NCBI RefSeq assembly: GCF_000003815.2
Contig: NC_049981.1
Span: forward strand, 13,909,035 to 13,973,034
Direction of reading: 5' to 3'
DNA from: Branchiostoma floridae
Lineage: Eukaryota; Chordata; Leptocardii; Amphioxiformes; Branchiostomatidae
DNA length: 64,000 nt
Shown: positions 22,901 to 33,300 of the stretch, one piece after another
Numbering within the stretch: the first letter of the stretch is position 1
Layout of the letters: each line of letters starts with the position of its first letter
Position numbers and translations under genes: made by a program
The notes under the pieces: model-generated
What the model saw: the letters and a program-made list of their open reading frames with translations, nothing else
Databases searched by the model: none
Told to the model about the DNA's origin: nothing

Positions 22901-25130
22901 GACACAGAGTAACTCCTCTCAAAACAGACAAAGGACCACACCGCAGTCAGAAAACACTCCACAGGACAGTTCCCCCTGCATCCAGATGGTGGCCAGTACA
23001 CAACCAAGGCAGGGGCTGCCACATAACTCGCCTTTGCAGGTTGTTAACGTGAACACGCTTGTTGCTGATAGCAACAGATTGCCACAGGATGCCCAACCCA
23101 GCAACCAGAGCAACGGGGGTGAGCTGAAACTAAGTATGCCCAGTCAGGACTTGCTATCACCAAATCAAGAAGTCAGGAATATTATGCAGCAACCCTCCCA
23201 CCTCTCCTCAAAAATGGCATCCTCCAACCTAAGCACACAAGGGAATAGAAGTAAAGGCAATACTCCGCTGCCGGAGATTGCAGAGTTGGTGGATTACCAG
23301 TATGGGTCAAATCTTTCACACACCAACACTCCCACCCCAAGAAGCAACCTGCCTTCCCCCTGTATGGAGATGGAACAGGCCATGAGACAGCAAGCTCCAT
23401 TGGCACAGGATACAATGATGGCTTATACCACTCTTGCGCAGGAGACCCAGATAAATATTCAGTTGCAGCAAAAGGTCGTCCAGGATGCTGTCGACCAGGT
23501 TATTCAGTCGACCACACCCATGTCCACCCCACGTGCCACCCCTACTCAAGGAATGGGCACTCCCAGGGCCACCCCTACCCAAGAAATGCTGACTCCGAGG
23601 CACACCCCTACATGTATGTCCATGTCTGCACCCAACAGCATACCGCCAAGTCCCGTGGATCAGCAGGAACCGTTCTCGTTCATGCCCATACAACAGAACC
23701 CTGTATATGACGATGGTAACATGAACATTAACACCTCCAGCCCCATCAAACCCATGCAAAGACCGAGGGCAACGCATTTTAATGCTAACAACTCCAACTC
23801 GAACCCCGAATGGGCAGACAAACAGCAAGGTAACACTGCCTCCAGTCGACAACACCCTCCACCGAGTTATCAAGAGACGATTGCACAGAGGAATGGCAGC
23901 AACAACAGCAGCAACGTGCAAAAGCTGGGAGGCGGCTCCGTTTTCCGCAACCCCAACGAGAGTGCGGCTGTTTTTCGGAGTCCTACTAACGGACAGGACA
24001 ACATACAGCAAATCAGACAACGCTTCATTCAAGAGAGGCTCGGTCAGAATAGATTTTCTAACCATCCGGCATACACGATGAGAAGAAACCCCCATCGTAA
24101 CCTGTCCGGTGGTTCAAACTCGTCATTAACATCTCCCTTGGTTTCGCCGTGTAGCAGTCGCAGCATCACGCCGGTGTCTCCGATCATGGAACACGGAAAC
24201 CAGATGGATGCGAGTTACGGCAGTCTGAATCAAAGTACCGGATCGAGAATCCACCTTCCCCAGTCGCCAATTTACCCATCAGGCCATGCTGGTGTAAGCT
24301 ACCCGGTGCAGAATCGTAATCGCCACCGTAACTTATCCGGGTCGATACTGTACTCGCCCCACCACCAGTCCAGCCTGAGTGCCCAGCTGAGGGCGTACAC
24401 TCAACAAATGCATCAGCAGCAACAACACCAGCAACAGCAGCAGGCTGTTCCAACAGATCAACAGCCCCCCACCACCTTCAGGAGCCAGTCAGTGCCGTTA
24501 CCCGAACTTTTGAACAACATAGCTGGTTTCAATAATTATAACCAGCAGGTTAATGTTAACCAAGATTACACAAACATGCCAAGCCAGACAAATGTAGGTA
24601 CCTACGCAGCAAAACGAAACTTGACAGAACTGTTGGAGAAAGAGAGCGCTCAGGGTTATTCCGATGATCCGACGTACGAGGACGTCAGCAATGCCTTACA
24701 GGCTAATGCAGGGAATTACCAAGAAAACATTCTTCAAACTGACTTCCAAAATGGCAGCCAAGGTCAAGAGGAAGTGCAAAATCAGGGATATGGTGTGAAC
24801 CAGTTCGGAACCCAAACATGGCCGAGTGGCGGGTCGGGTAGTACGTCACCGGACCTGATTAACGAAATCGCAGCAAACCTGGCCTCGATGGAAGAATTCA
24901 GTAACCTCGACAGCAACTCTTTGTTTGATCCGAGTAAAGTACCTGACTCAGACACACCGTCGACGCTGGACGACATGACAAGTCTCCATGACGTGGGCTC
25001 GTTCACGGAAATGTGTGACGATACGGGCGCGCAAGGCTGTGGTGGTAGCGTTACCGGTATGGACGTGATGGGGGGAAACGGTAACTTTGCTCTCACCACG
25101 AGCACAGGATATGGTGTGCAAGGGTGGTGA
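7973..25130 (+). CDS. RFX7: RFX7-like winged-helix transcription factor (RFX5/7 group), complete
   Basis: RFX factors bind X-box DNA through a winged helix. Coding exons: 7973-8076, 13652-13685, 14877-14981 (or 14973), 15520-15635, 18523-18724, 18951-19121, 20904-21086 and 21588-25130 (stop TGA), about 1485 aa against 1460 in human RFX7. Exons 1-3 give an N-terminal helical segment ([14 protein letters not shown]). Exons 4-5 give the DNA-binding domain, residues ~90-175: [20 protein letters not shown], then [20 protein letters not shown] and [24 protein letters not shown] follows, where vertebrate RFX5/7 have an ANKRA2/RFXANK-binding PxLPxL-type motif. Exon 6 ([20 protein letters not shown]) and exon 7 ([16 protein letters not shown]) match RFX7 specifically. 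The start is uncertain: ATG 7973 gives MGEEGESS with A at -3; the in-frame ATG at 7871 would add 34 residues. The exon 3 donor is discussed under findings. Confidence 0.93.
8077..8922 (+). other. RFX7-like intron 1, proximal part
   Basis: Starts with GTAGGT directly after the exon 1 codon AG. AT-rich, no conserved ORF. It leads into the hairpin-rich transposon. Confidence 0.6.
8923..9974. mobile_element. Hairpin-rich DNA transposon with 11 bp target duplication (MULE-like, non-autonomous)
   Basis: Both sides carry the direct repeat CGATGTGTCCG (8912-8922 and 9975-9985). Just inside, the left end reads CAAGTCTACGAAAACCTCGC and the reverse complement of the right end reads CAAAACTACGAAAACTTCGC; over 25 bases 21 agree. 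The interior holds two clusters (about 8948-9440 and 9716-9945) of some 20 short palindromes of the type CAGCACTGG-4 nt-CCAGTGCTG. A second copy of the terminal motif sits at about 9288-9310. No transposase is seen. An 11 bp duplication fits Mutator-like elements (9-11 bp); the family assignment is inference. Confidence 0.8.
10963..11165 (+). repeat. Diverged tRNA-derived SINE, body and tail
   Basis: Sequence including AAAGGCACTTAACACC, AGGTATAAATGAGTAC and GGACATTGAATG matches in order the body of the SINE copies at 34071 and 50829. The tRNA-like head is not recognisable here. Confidence 0.6.
11166..13651 (+). other. RFX7-like intron 1, distal part
   Basis: AT-rich intron sequence ending with the acceptor TTTGTTTCTTTCAG before exon 2. 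No gene or clear repeat boundary seen. Confidence 0.5.
14438..14740 (+). repeat. tRNA-derived SINE (family 2), nearly complete
   Basis: Starts GTCCCTGTAGCTCGATCG (A-box-like) with a B-box-like GGTTCAAATCC near 14512, followed by a body with AGGGCTAGCAAACCCTTCC and a terminal GCAAGGAAACTTGCC. The same body is found reversed at 18285-18478. It lies in RFX7 intron 2. Confidence 0.75.
16130..16361. mobile_element. 232 bp MITE with perfect 34 bp inverted ends and 9 bp target duplication
   Basis: Left end 16130-16163 and right end 16328-16361 are perfect reverse complements, starting AGCACGTCACCGGAACGTAC. The element is flanked by the direct repeat CTGAGAGTC (16121-16129 and 16362-16370). No ORF. 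Perfect ends indicate a young insertion; a 9 bp duplication fits a Mutator-like source. It lies in RFX7 intron 4. Confidence 0.9.
16738..18046. mobile_element. hAT-like element with 8 bp target duplication
   Basis: The left end begins AGGGCTCGTGACTGCGAC and the right end finishes GTCTGGAGCCCT; outside are GTGCTGAC (16730-16737) and GTGCTGGT (18047-18054), agreeing at 6 of 8 bases. The left part has the GGTCGCAATGCGATCG style and the right part the TTAGGAGCGC / GCTCCTAGGTCAAAAAG style of animal hAT repeats. No transposase ORF is intact. The class assignment is inference from ends and duplication length. Confidence 0.55.
16880..17110. promoter_or_regulatory. CpG-rich, promoter-like segment in RFX7 intron 4
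   Basis: CpG density rises sharply against an AT-rich background. Motifs seen: GCCGCCATTTTG (YY1-type), two TCTCGCG/TCGCGAGA half-palindromes near 16980-17000, CCATTGGCC (inverted CCAAT) and TGACGTAG (CRE-like). It sits just inside the left end of the hAT-like element, so it may be an old transposase promoter; an alternative RFX7 promoter is also possible. Confidence 0.4.
18124..18277. mobile_element. 154 bp MITE-like inverted repeat
   Basis: The left end CTGGGAACCAGATTTTTAGC and the reverse complement of the right end (CATGGAAACCAGACTTTTAG) match over about 25 bases with few changes. No ORF; in RFX7 intron 4. Confidence 0.6.
18285..18478 (-). repeat. tRNA-derived SINE (family 2), reverse orientation
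   Basis: Read on the minus strand it starts GGATGTCCCTGTAGCTCAAC and ends with the AGCAAGGAAACTTGC tail also seen at 14438-14740. The middle is shortened. It lies just before exon 5 of the RFX7-like gene. Confidence 0.7.
19381..20760. repeat. 17 bp GC-rich minisatellite, about 80 copies, in RFX7 intron 6
   Basis: The unit is CCGGACCCGGTAAGCTG with variants GTGAGCTG and GTAAGGCG. About 1,380 bp, so roughly 80 copies; near the right end three copies carry an insert GTAAGTATATAGGGACCACC. Because 17 is not a multiple of three and the unit lacks stops on the minus strand, all three minus frames stay open for hundreds of residues; these are not genes. Every unit contains a G-GTRAG 5' splice-site core on the sense strand of RFX7. 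Confidence 0.95.
21588..25130 (+). CDS. RFX7: RFX7-like terminal exon (Ser/Thr/Pro/Gln-rich activation region)
   Basis: This exon encodes residues ~306-1485, the bulk of the protein, and corresponds to the long last exon of vertebrate RFX7. It opens with repeated TNQ units (PTNQ, QTNQ, LTNQ) from CCAATCA-containing codons. Blocks shared in order with vertebrate RFX7 include [10 protein letters not shown] / [46 protein letters not shown] (a PPxY-type motif), [30 protein letters not shown], and near the C-terminus [15 protein letters not shown] followed by an acidic stretch. A glutamine run lies at about residue 1244. A 259-residue open frame on the opposite strand (24095-23316) is an artefact of this low-complexity code. 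Confidence 0.93.
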   Translation, partial: AEQLRKLREEQGVPASQAAEQVTPPQTPTNQGASFQLPTNQVPVSPIKQTNQVAAVIIKVTNPVTASSMNLTNQVPASSIAQADKYETVTSAKPSGSGDENKHKTQDKGPTTSKKGDQDTGVSCPLNSAPKTQDASKASAEAVNSGKVSKGGKTATSSAAGQAKKTVAPGENKTVVNSATVVLQGISETSKTVSAGGVSPRDSLTLTVTSTTSSSQGKSSNSAFGKQAVKSGRKESPGKVTTQRTTPNVVVAPKGSIPTIAVTLPYIYKLVSPVVTTSSYSSTAPTTSLQLNAAVSSQKPLSTAVPVGTVLSTGTAPIIRVVSLATTGAPPASISSASGHLAALATRQVATNQKPGTAVVAIPQIYTTTSESTMAVPIATVTSSVAKATEVTMVTTPSLVSTTCKAKIAVSAASEKRPASEASSPAKRLAVSRVVEDRTQSNSSQNRQRTTPQSENTPQDSSPCIQMVASTQPRQGLPHNSPLQVVNVNTLVADSNRLPQDAQPSNQSNGGELKLSMPSQDLLSPNQEVRNIMQQPSHLSSKMASSNLSTQGNRSKGNTPLPEIAELVDYQYGSNLSHTNTPTPRSNLPSPCMEMEQAMRQQAPLAQDTMMAYTTLAQETQINIQLQQKVVQDAVDQVIQSTTPMSTPRATPTQGMGTPRATPTQEMLTPRHTPTCMSMSAPNSIPPSPVDQQEPFSFMPIQQNPVYDDGNMNINTSSPIKPMQRPRATHFNANNSNSNPEWADKQQGNTASSRQHPPPSYQETIAQRNGSNNSSNVQKLGGGSVFRNPNESAAVFRSPTNGQDNIQQIRQRFIQERLGQNRFSNHPAYTMRRNPHRNLSGGSNSSLTSPLVSPCSSRSITPVSPIMEHGNQMDASYGSLNQSTGSRIHLPQSPIYPSGHAGVSYPVQNRNRHRNLSGSILYSPHHQSSLSAQLRAYTQQMHQQQQHQQQQQAVPTDQQPPTTFRSQSVPLPELLNNIAGFNNYNQQVNVNQDYTNMPSQTNVGTYAAKRNLTELLEKESAQGYSDDPTYEDVSNALQANAGNYQENILQTDFQNGSQGQEEVQNQGYGVNQFGTQTWPSGGSGSTSPDLINEIAANLASMEEFSNLDSNSLFDPSKVPDSDTPSTLDDMTSLHDVGSFTEMCDDTGAQGCGGSVTGMDVMGGNGNFALTTSTGYGVQGW

Positions 25131-28100
25131 GAGTGACATGTTCGTCACACCCCTTCAGAAATGGTTTAGTCCAAAGCTATGTGAAAGTGTGTGCTGTTGG
25201 GTGGTTCCATTTTTGAGAATCATGGGGATGGTGTTGTACATAGTTTTTGACATGAACAGTCATGTTTAATGTACAGTCAGATGATCTATGGGATGATTGC
25301 CATTCGGGCTTAGCAAAGAGTTTGTTTAAAGGGAAAATGTTGTAACCAGGTATGAATGTGGAGTTTAAAAAAAAAAACAGTTAAACATCTTAAATTTGTT
25401 TAAGCATCTATTGCTCTCACCAAAACATATTTCCATGTCCTGCTCAATCTTTTGCAACAATTGTTGAATACAAGGAAGTAAACCAAATACTTTCAAATTT
25501 TACTGCTAAGATAAGCATTTTCAAATCTTCCACAGTTTTAAATGGGAAGACAATTTGCTGTTTAACAGAGAATACTACACTGTACATTTTTTTTAAGATT
25601 GGCAGACACATTACAGATGCAGGGGAAATGGTAACAATATTGTGGCGAGACCTTTCACTATGGAGCAAAATAAGCACTTATTAGTTATGTATAGAATTGT
25701 TCCTCTGTGTGGACATTGTCTGGTCAGATCAGGTCTCACAATTGACATCAAAACAAACAAAAGTTATGGTAGACATTCAACAAAGAGTTCCAAAAAAGAT
25801 GATAACTAAACTTGTAGTTTCTGGGTAGAGTTGATTTTCAAACTGTGCAATAATAGAGCAAAAGCAATAGAAAACCAACAGAAAATATCCTTCAATTGAG
25901 AGGACCTTTGGCATTGAAAATGAAAGTTTCTGGTATTCGAATACGGTTTTAAATCAGAATATCCTCCAAATAAGGCTTTGAGCTATGGCCATGGCTTCTT
26001 TCTAAAATTTTGCTTTGTACATATGACAAAAAGATAAGTCATTTGCTTGGTGATCTGTGGCATGGGTATGTCTGGCCATTGAAAGAGCAAGATTTTTAAT
26101 GAGCATAGTGTAATTTTCTGAAAAAAATGCCACTGCTAAAGCTATGGTCACTTTCTATACTCTGCTTCCTTGTTTTTGGTGCTAAATGTTCTGTATATAA
26201 GGTAGGTACAATGAACTAGAAAACTGTTGAATGAAGTTTTTGATAATTGAATGAACTTCATATTACTAAAATTGCCCTTTTCTAGGGAGTCCATTTTGTA
26301 TGATATGATTTTAGATGTAAAATTTTAAAACTTTTTTTTTTTAATTTTCGAATTTGTCTACGCGTGCTATGCTATGCTGTGAAATGTCCTGCCCAAAATG
26401 TTCAAACCACTGATATTGAAATATTATCATCAAATACTGGGATGGCTGAAACAGCTCTTATGCAAATAACACCAATTATTGATCAATAGGAACCTTCTAA
26501 AGTAACAGCATTGATTGATTGACACATTGACCTGTTAATGATACATGTAGTACATGTACTTACTACAAGAAGTGTACAAAATACAAGTCTACCCACTTTA
26601 ACAATAACACTAGTAACAGCTGATGGAATGGTACATTCAAAATGTAGACCGTATTTTGAACTAGGCCCACATAGTCTAAGACCCCGTTAGAACTGAATTG
26701 AGCTGGAAATGAAGAACAAAGTCAAATTCAATAGGTTCTTGAATTCTTCTAAAACCATTTTTCACAGGAAAAATGTCAACTTGAGGCTCTGCTGTTTTGA
26801 GACAACTTCACGCTCTTACAGCACTGTGTGTGATTTTAGAAAAGCCATCTTTAACTTGCACCCTGCTGAAGTAGCCTTTTGGCATCAGATTTGTATTGGT
26901 TATGGGCTTAGTTAGCAGGAAGAAGGTTAACTTGTTATATACATCTTGACTTGACATCTTTACCACCCCCACCCCCCTTAGATGTACATTAATTGGTGCA
27001 CTGAAACTACATGTACATTGTCCATGCAAAGCTAGCTGCCCTTTCAGCTTTAAAATATGTGACTTTGATGGTGTTCTGATGTTGTTATGGTAACTTCATA
27101 TAAACAAGGTCAACTAGTAGAGTTCAGTGTATCAATGGCTGCTGGAATGTCTAAAACAAACCTGGCCAGTATGAGAATAGCTACTGGCTCCACCCCTGTG
27201 GTGGTGCCAAAATGTGTAGCAAACCAGCACCAGTTGACCTTTGATGAACTGTACTTGACCTGTGACCTTTGCTGTGCTGTGCTGTTGCAGTGACCTCAGT
27301 GTGCCTGGTATACATAATGTGTGAAAATGTGTCATGTGTAACATTAAATAATCAGTGCTTTCTGTGATAACCCCAAATATCCCTTTGTACAGCAAAATAA
27401 CACAACTATACAAATATTTGTGATCTTGCCAGTATATTTTAATACAAATACATGTTGATCCTTAAATTGTGATTGTACAGCTTTGCTTGTATGATTTTGT
27501 GTTGAAAATTGTATTGTTTGAATTTGTTTTGGTTTTTGAAGTTGTTTCTTTTGTTGTGTTGATTGTTACAATATTGCATCAGAACTGCTACTTAAGTACT
27601 TATTCAAAAGTACGACCAGTCCTTTTCATTTTGCATGTGATTCTGTTGATTATCATATCCTTACTAGCCATAATCACTCCTACATTTTTAACCAAATTTT
27701 CATGTTGATCTGTATGCAACAGAGTCACTGGCTTATCAGAAACCCAAAAAATATTATAATCTCCCATCCGACCAAAATTACCACTTTTCATGTTCATGGA
27801 CCTCAGTTAATGGTAGCCTGAAGATGTAAAGATTTCCCCTCCAAACTTTACTATGTGATCGTGAAGATCAGGTAATGTGTGTTTTGTACACATGTACATT
27901 TAGCACAGCAATAACACAATAGTCCATCCCTATTCTAGAGTCATGTATGTAAACAGCTTGGAAGCAACCAAATCTGAATGTTCTAGATGAAAACCATCTT
28001 TCTATCTGCTAATATAGTTTCTGTGTGCTAGTATAGCCTGAATTACAGTCCTGTGTTGGACAGTTCAAACAGTTCCTTCTTGTGATTGTTCTACAGACTC

Positions 28101-28560
28101 TTTCTGTGCATACATTCAACCCAGGATAATTCATAAGTTCCTTTTGCTACTGTTTGCTCTCATGATACCACACTACTTTGAATTGTCATATGTTATCGTC
28201 AGAATGCACTGTTGTTCCCCATCAGTTCTCTGTTTCTCCCATACCTAAGTCTAAGATTTGATCAGTCAATCAGTGATGATGCCTGGTGACTTGGCTGTTG
28301 AAAACAATTAACAATAGGAATGAAGAACAATGAATAACTGATTAACTTCCAAGGGCTACTATGTAGATTCTACATTCCTGTTGTCTGACGTGATGTTGAC
28401 CTTGACCTCCCACTGTAAAGTCACCTTTGAACTCTTGTGGCTTCGGCCTTTGACCTGTGAAGTTGACATTTGACCTCCATGTTGGAAATCTCCTGTCTTG
28501 TTTGCATGATGACTGTTTTTTGACCTACATCATGTAGGAAATAAAATTGGGAAAACTCTT
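25131..28560 (+). other. Probable 3.4 kb 3'UTR of the RFX7-like gene
   Basis: AT-rich, no conserved ORF, no splice acceptor with a following reading frame. In a scan of 25131-28560 the first AATAAA on the + strand is at 28540-28545. This would give a long 3'UTR, usual for RFX7 genes in vertebrates; the extent is inference. Confidence 0.45.
28540..28545 (+). terminator. Candidate polyadenylation signal AATAAA for the RFX7-like gene
   Basis: First AATAAA found downstream of the RFX7 stop codon, 3.4 kb away. No transcript evidence available. Confidence 0.4.
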
Positions 28561-30381
28561 CATTTTTTATGTGTGATCACTTTCTAATAATCATACTGTC
28601 ATGAAAATCGTTCGATTTTAAAAACTATGAAATATAGCTTCAGGGAAGATAAGGACGCACTTAAGACGTTTGCAGGTCTATTTTACAGAGATATTTCAAG
28701 TAAACTCGTACATTTTGTGTATATACAAAAATATGTGTTACGTTGTTCAATACAGCCGTCTAGACTGGGATCATTTAGGGCATTTCATTTATGACGATTT
28801 TATATAGTCAACGGTAGTTCAGCTTTATCCCCGGGCAGCCTATATCCCTTGTTTTTAAACACAAATCTTAATAGAGATATCAAGTCCACGTACGATGGTT
28901 TCAAACGGCAATATCTTCAAAGTATTGCAATTTGAAACCGCTGTCCGTTAACTAGAAGCCGTGGAGGTTACTACTGTCCATCAAAGTAAATGCAGTATAA
29001 GCGAATTAGAAAAGAACGACACAAGATAATATTATCGATAAATTGGTTACTTAAAAGCGACCCCTAGCAGTCAATGATATAAATGCTGCCGATTGACAAG
29101 AAGGTTATGTTTTCGGTAGCGTATATGCGCGTGTGTGTATGTACGTGTAGAAAACCAGCATGCCTACATGGATTGTAATGATATTCGGTGTGCGGGTAGA
29201 TCTTTGTGAGACCTGGAAACAAATAGATTTGGGGCCACCTACAAGATTTTTGGACGTACCTACAAGCTAGTTTAAACGTGTCCAATGGATTGGGTTACTC
29301 AAAACACTTACTAGTAACTGTATGGCTAATAACCTCATTATGTTAGGCTGGATTCTTGATCAACTGTCTTCTGGGATAAGACAACCCACTCCCTGATGAA
29401 AGACGGTAATAAAGAAGCGGCGCGCTGTAGTTTACGAAGACCTGATAATGAGACGGTTTAGACAATAAGTATCGGTGTTGGCAGCAGGACCGGATGGACA
29501 ACTTTTGGACAGAATCCCTGCCCACATTGTCGCCTCGAGAGTACTTGCTTCAGACATCACACCAGGATGGGTACTACGTAAACTGTACTAAAAAGGCTCT
29601 GCATTTAAGCCGAGAAAGGTATGGCGTATCTCACGTTATAGACTATCGACACTAGATTTTTTGGTCGCAATTCTCAAGAGGTGATAATAATAATCCGGTC
29701 AAAGTTAACTCAATATGATCGGTCTCAGTTTGCTTCCTTTCCAGTGTATTCGGTCAAACGAAATCCACTCCAATTTGCGGATGGTATGCAGTCATGGAAA
29801 CCTTTCAGTAAATTAAGCATACTATTTCACTGTTTGTTTAGATGTCACCGAACGTAATTAACGCAACCATCCCATCGTGAAAATTCAGCAACTAATTGCC
29901 AGTCCGTCCAAGAATTGATTGTAAACAATATCAGTCTTTGAGAGACTTCTCGAGTACGTAGGCGATAATTCAGATAATTCTCTTTTTGTGTTCGTCTCCA
30001 GATGAAGTAGCGGAGAAACCCATGATGTCTGTGTCGGTCCTGCAAAAGACTGTAGCGTAAATCTACGACTGTCAATGAAGCACCATCCACAACATTCAGA
30101 CGAATTCATGACTACTCGCCAAAAATCTATAGGGAATTGAGCGTATTTTTCGCCTGATAAACCACCAGCAAAGACGGGGCTCAGTGACCTGTCAACTTCG
30201 GCAAATCCCTAGAAATTCGCGAATTGATCAAGAAGTCACCGGCCGTGTAACTGCGAAAAATGTTCTTTTTTTAGAGCTGGGGTCGAGCAAGGAGCTTTCA
30301 TCCTTGGGCCGAGCTACTTTATACCGGCTGTGTCTCGGCGTTTTTACCAGTAGTTGTTCCTTGAGAGGATACTTCATCACC
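28561..30381. other. Intergenic DNA and probable promoter of the coiled-coil gene
   Basis: No supported ORF. Pyrimidine- and CpG-bearing sequence increases after about 29,900. The start codon at 30382 is preceded by CATCACC, a near-ideal Kozak context, so the promoter and 5'UTR probably lie within 29,900-30,381. Confidence 0.4.
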
Positions 30382-33300
30382 ATGGAAGACGTGTTGAGCA
30401 GACTGGACCGTCTGTCGGACAGGTTAGCAGTAATGGCGGACAGACTGGTGTCTGCAGAGGGAGAGCTGTACGGAGTCACACGACGCGCTGCCGAGGCCTG
30501 CAGGACTGAGAAACGTCGCAATGCCAATAGTAAGGACCCCCTCACGTTTACCGTAAGACCGTCGTACGATTGCAAACTGAAGACATTTCGGGATAATCGT
30601 GCGTGCGTCGTATAGAATTCAACTGTCTCATTATGAAATGGCTATCTTAGATCCTTGTCGGTAGTTGGCTCTGCTTGAAAACCTTGCAACATTAAAATCG
30701 TACGACGATCTACGACGAATGTGACGTAACGTTTACGGTTAATTTCTTCATTTAGTATGGACATATATCATATAGTTTTATTTGTCTGAAGTTTTCTTTA
30801 CATAAATCATACAGTGCTATTTGAAGTTTTCTTCGACTAAACGTCCCCAGAATATGCCACTTTCTTAATAACAAATCTAAGATACCTCAAATGATGTGTA
30901 AATACGAGGGCGGTTCAAAAAGTAATGCCACTGGTTTTATAACAAGCTCATGTTTTCATCGAATGAGCTAAAATTTGGCACAAAGGTACAAGAATATATC
31001 CTCTTGAGATTGACATATTTCAATTTGTTGTTAAAATTTTTATGAGTGACTGAGTTTAGTTCAAGATGACCACACCCCTGTTATCCCGTCGGAAGAAATT
31101 AGAGGGTTAATTAACGTGCACTTGATAATGTCTCTAAATCACTTGTAGCTATTGTAAGAAACTGAAATTGCACATGTATCAAGTTGCACTTCTCTGTAAG
31201 CCACATGCTTATTTTAATTTTCTAAATACAATCATTTATTATTTTTTCGTTCCTGGTGTGAAGTGAGGTCGTCAGGGTCGTAATTAGCGGTGAATTCAGG
31301 GGTGAGCTGCTTAAAGTGTCCATAACCAACTTTTTTGTTAACTGAGAAAAATCAAACTTAAGACACTTCTTGATCTTGAAACTGTTAATAATTGTGCCAA
31401 GTTTCGCATCTTTTGGGTAATGGAAAAGCAGTCTACAAAAACCTTTCTTCAACAAATCACGTATTTGGCTATTAATCAAACTGTCTGTAATATAGCAACT
31501 CGCTCCATTCTAGTGGCTGTAAAAGATGAACCATTGAGAGATAAAACATGAAATTTGGCATGTAATCTATAGAGACATTTGTTATTATACAGGTGAAATT
31601 TCAGTTTTCTACAATAGTCTTAAAATGGTAAGATCTAGAGGAACTGATCTCCTGACAAGCTTTTAAGGGTTTGGTCATCTTAAAATCATCTCAGTTGCTC
31701 ATAAAAATCTGAACCACAAATTGAGATATCTCAATCTCAAGATGATATAGCCTTGTACATTTGTGCCAAATTTCAACTCATTCGATGAAAACATGAGTTT
31801 GTTATAAAACCAGTGGCATTACTTTTTGAACCGCCCTCGTAACAGGCTAGGTACTTTTCACTATTTTGAACCGTACTTACTGTACATGCCATCGTTCTTT
31901 GCCTCCATATACATACTTACTTCGCCATGTATCCTTCAACATAGGACCCCACTTGAACAATTTACCGATCTATTTCCTGTAGGTACCTTACAACAATGGT
32001 TACACGAGTGCGCATTACACTGTCCTTGTTGATACTAATCTATTGAGTGCGTCTGCCAGTTATCGTGACCGTCGATTTCCCCATTCTTTTTTCTCGCTCT
32101 ACAAACCTTTTTGTATCCTTGCTATCTGGGTGTTGTATCTTGTTTGTGGTGTCACACTAATCATATGTAACGTTATCCCGTCTGGTGCGCACCGCACATC
32201 GCCAGTTTGACTTTTAAAACAAGAAATCGAACGAAGATCTGACGCTACCGTTAAATGTTTCTAGTTTCAATTTGCAAAGTTCTTTTTAATTTCATTATTA
32301 TTTATTTTCCGTGATTCTGTCTACTGCATTGGATCACTGGCTCATCTATTATTGATTAATGTAATGTTGTTCACACCTCTACTGTGATTCGTTGTTTTGG
32401 CCAAGACTTTTCTTCAACCTTTCTCAAAGACTTGTAAAATATTCTCCTCCAAACTTTACTACATGACCAGCTTTTAGTTATATGGTTTTTGAGATTTTGA
32501 CCATGTTCGAACGTACTTATGTAAAGAAAACCTGGCCTAACCCTTTAAATCATCTTTGTACTTTACTCTCTATCTCCTCTTCATGCTATTCGACAATAAC
32601 TGCTACATGTATGACTAGTGTCCGATGGTCAAGTATATTACGTGGTCTGTGAAATGTCACAATTATGCAGATTAGCTATGAAATTATAAATTTGCTAATT
32701 AGGTAGTTATAAGCTGAGAAGTCAGTGAAGTAGATTTATAACCATTAGTAAGGACAAAGGACAGAATGTTTTATGAATAATATAATATATTTACACATAC
32801 AATTACCACCTCCTCAGATGCTTCCCAGATCACATACCTATCGGAACAGCACAGACTGCATGAACAGCAGCTGTCCATGGCAAAGGAGGTCAGCAGGCTG
32901 CAGGTACAGCTCAACCTACACAAGAGGATACAAGCCAGGAAACTTCGGCCTCCGGGTAACTTTGGTTTTCACACACAGCTTGACATGTGGCAATTTCTGT
33001 ATTCACATGAAATAAGCTCTCTAATTCAGTAGACCCAACCAAAAACAACAGTGACATATTCTAAACAAAGCCTATAGGTGCATTTTTATGTAGAAAACAA
33101 TTTATCACTCTTTCTCTGAACAATATTATTATAATTCAATCATCTATTCTATCCATAGTACATCTTAGTTGATTGGTTTATTCGCTCATATTTGAACAAA
33201 TCATTATTTGTAGCTAATCGTAGTATAGTAGATCTTTTTTTTCTTTTGTCTGGAGGAATATTCTACTTCTAACACCATGTTTTCATAAGAAAGTAATGTC

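Noticed and set aside
23316-24095. 259-residue open frame antisense to the terminal RFX7 exon
   Set aside because: Shadow of a conserved low-complexity coding exon; no domain and no start context.
30184-30381. Upstream extension of the coiled-coil ORF (66 residues before MEDVLSRL)
   Set aside because: The extension has unlike composition and the ATG at 30382 has a near-ideal Kozak context; more likely 5'UTR.
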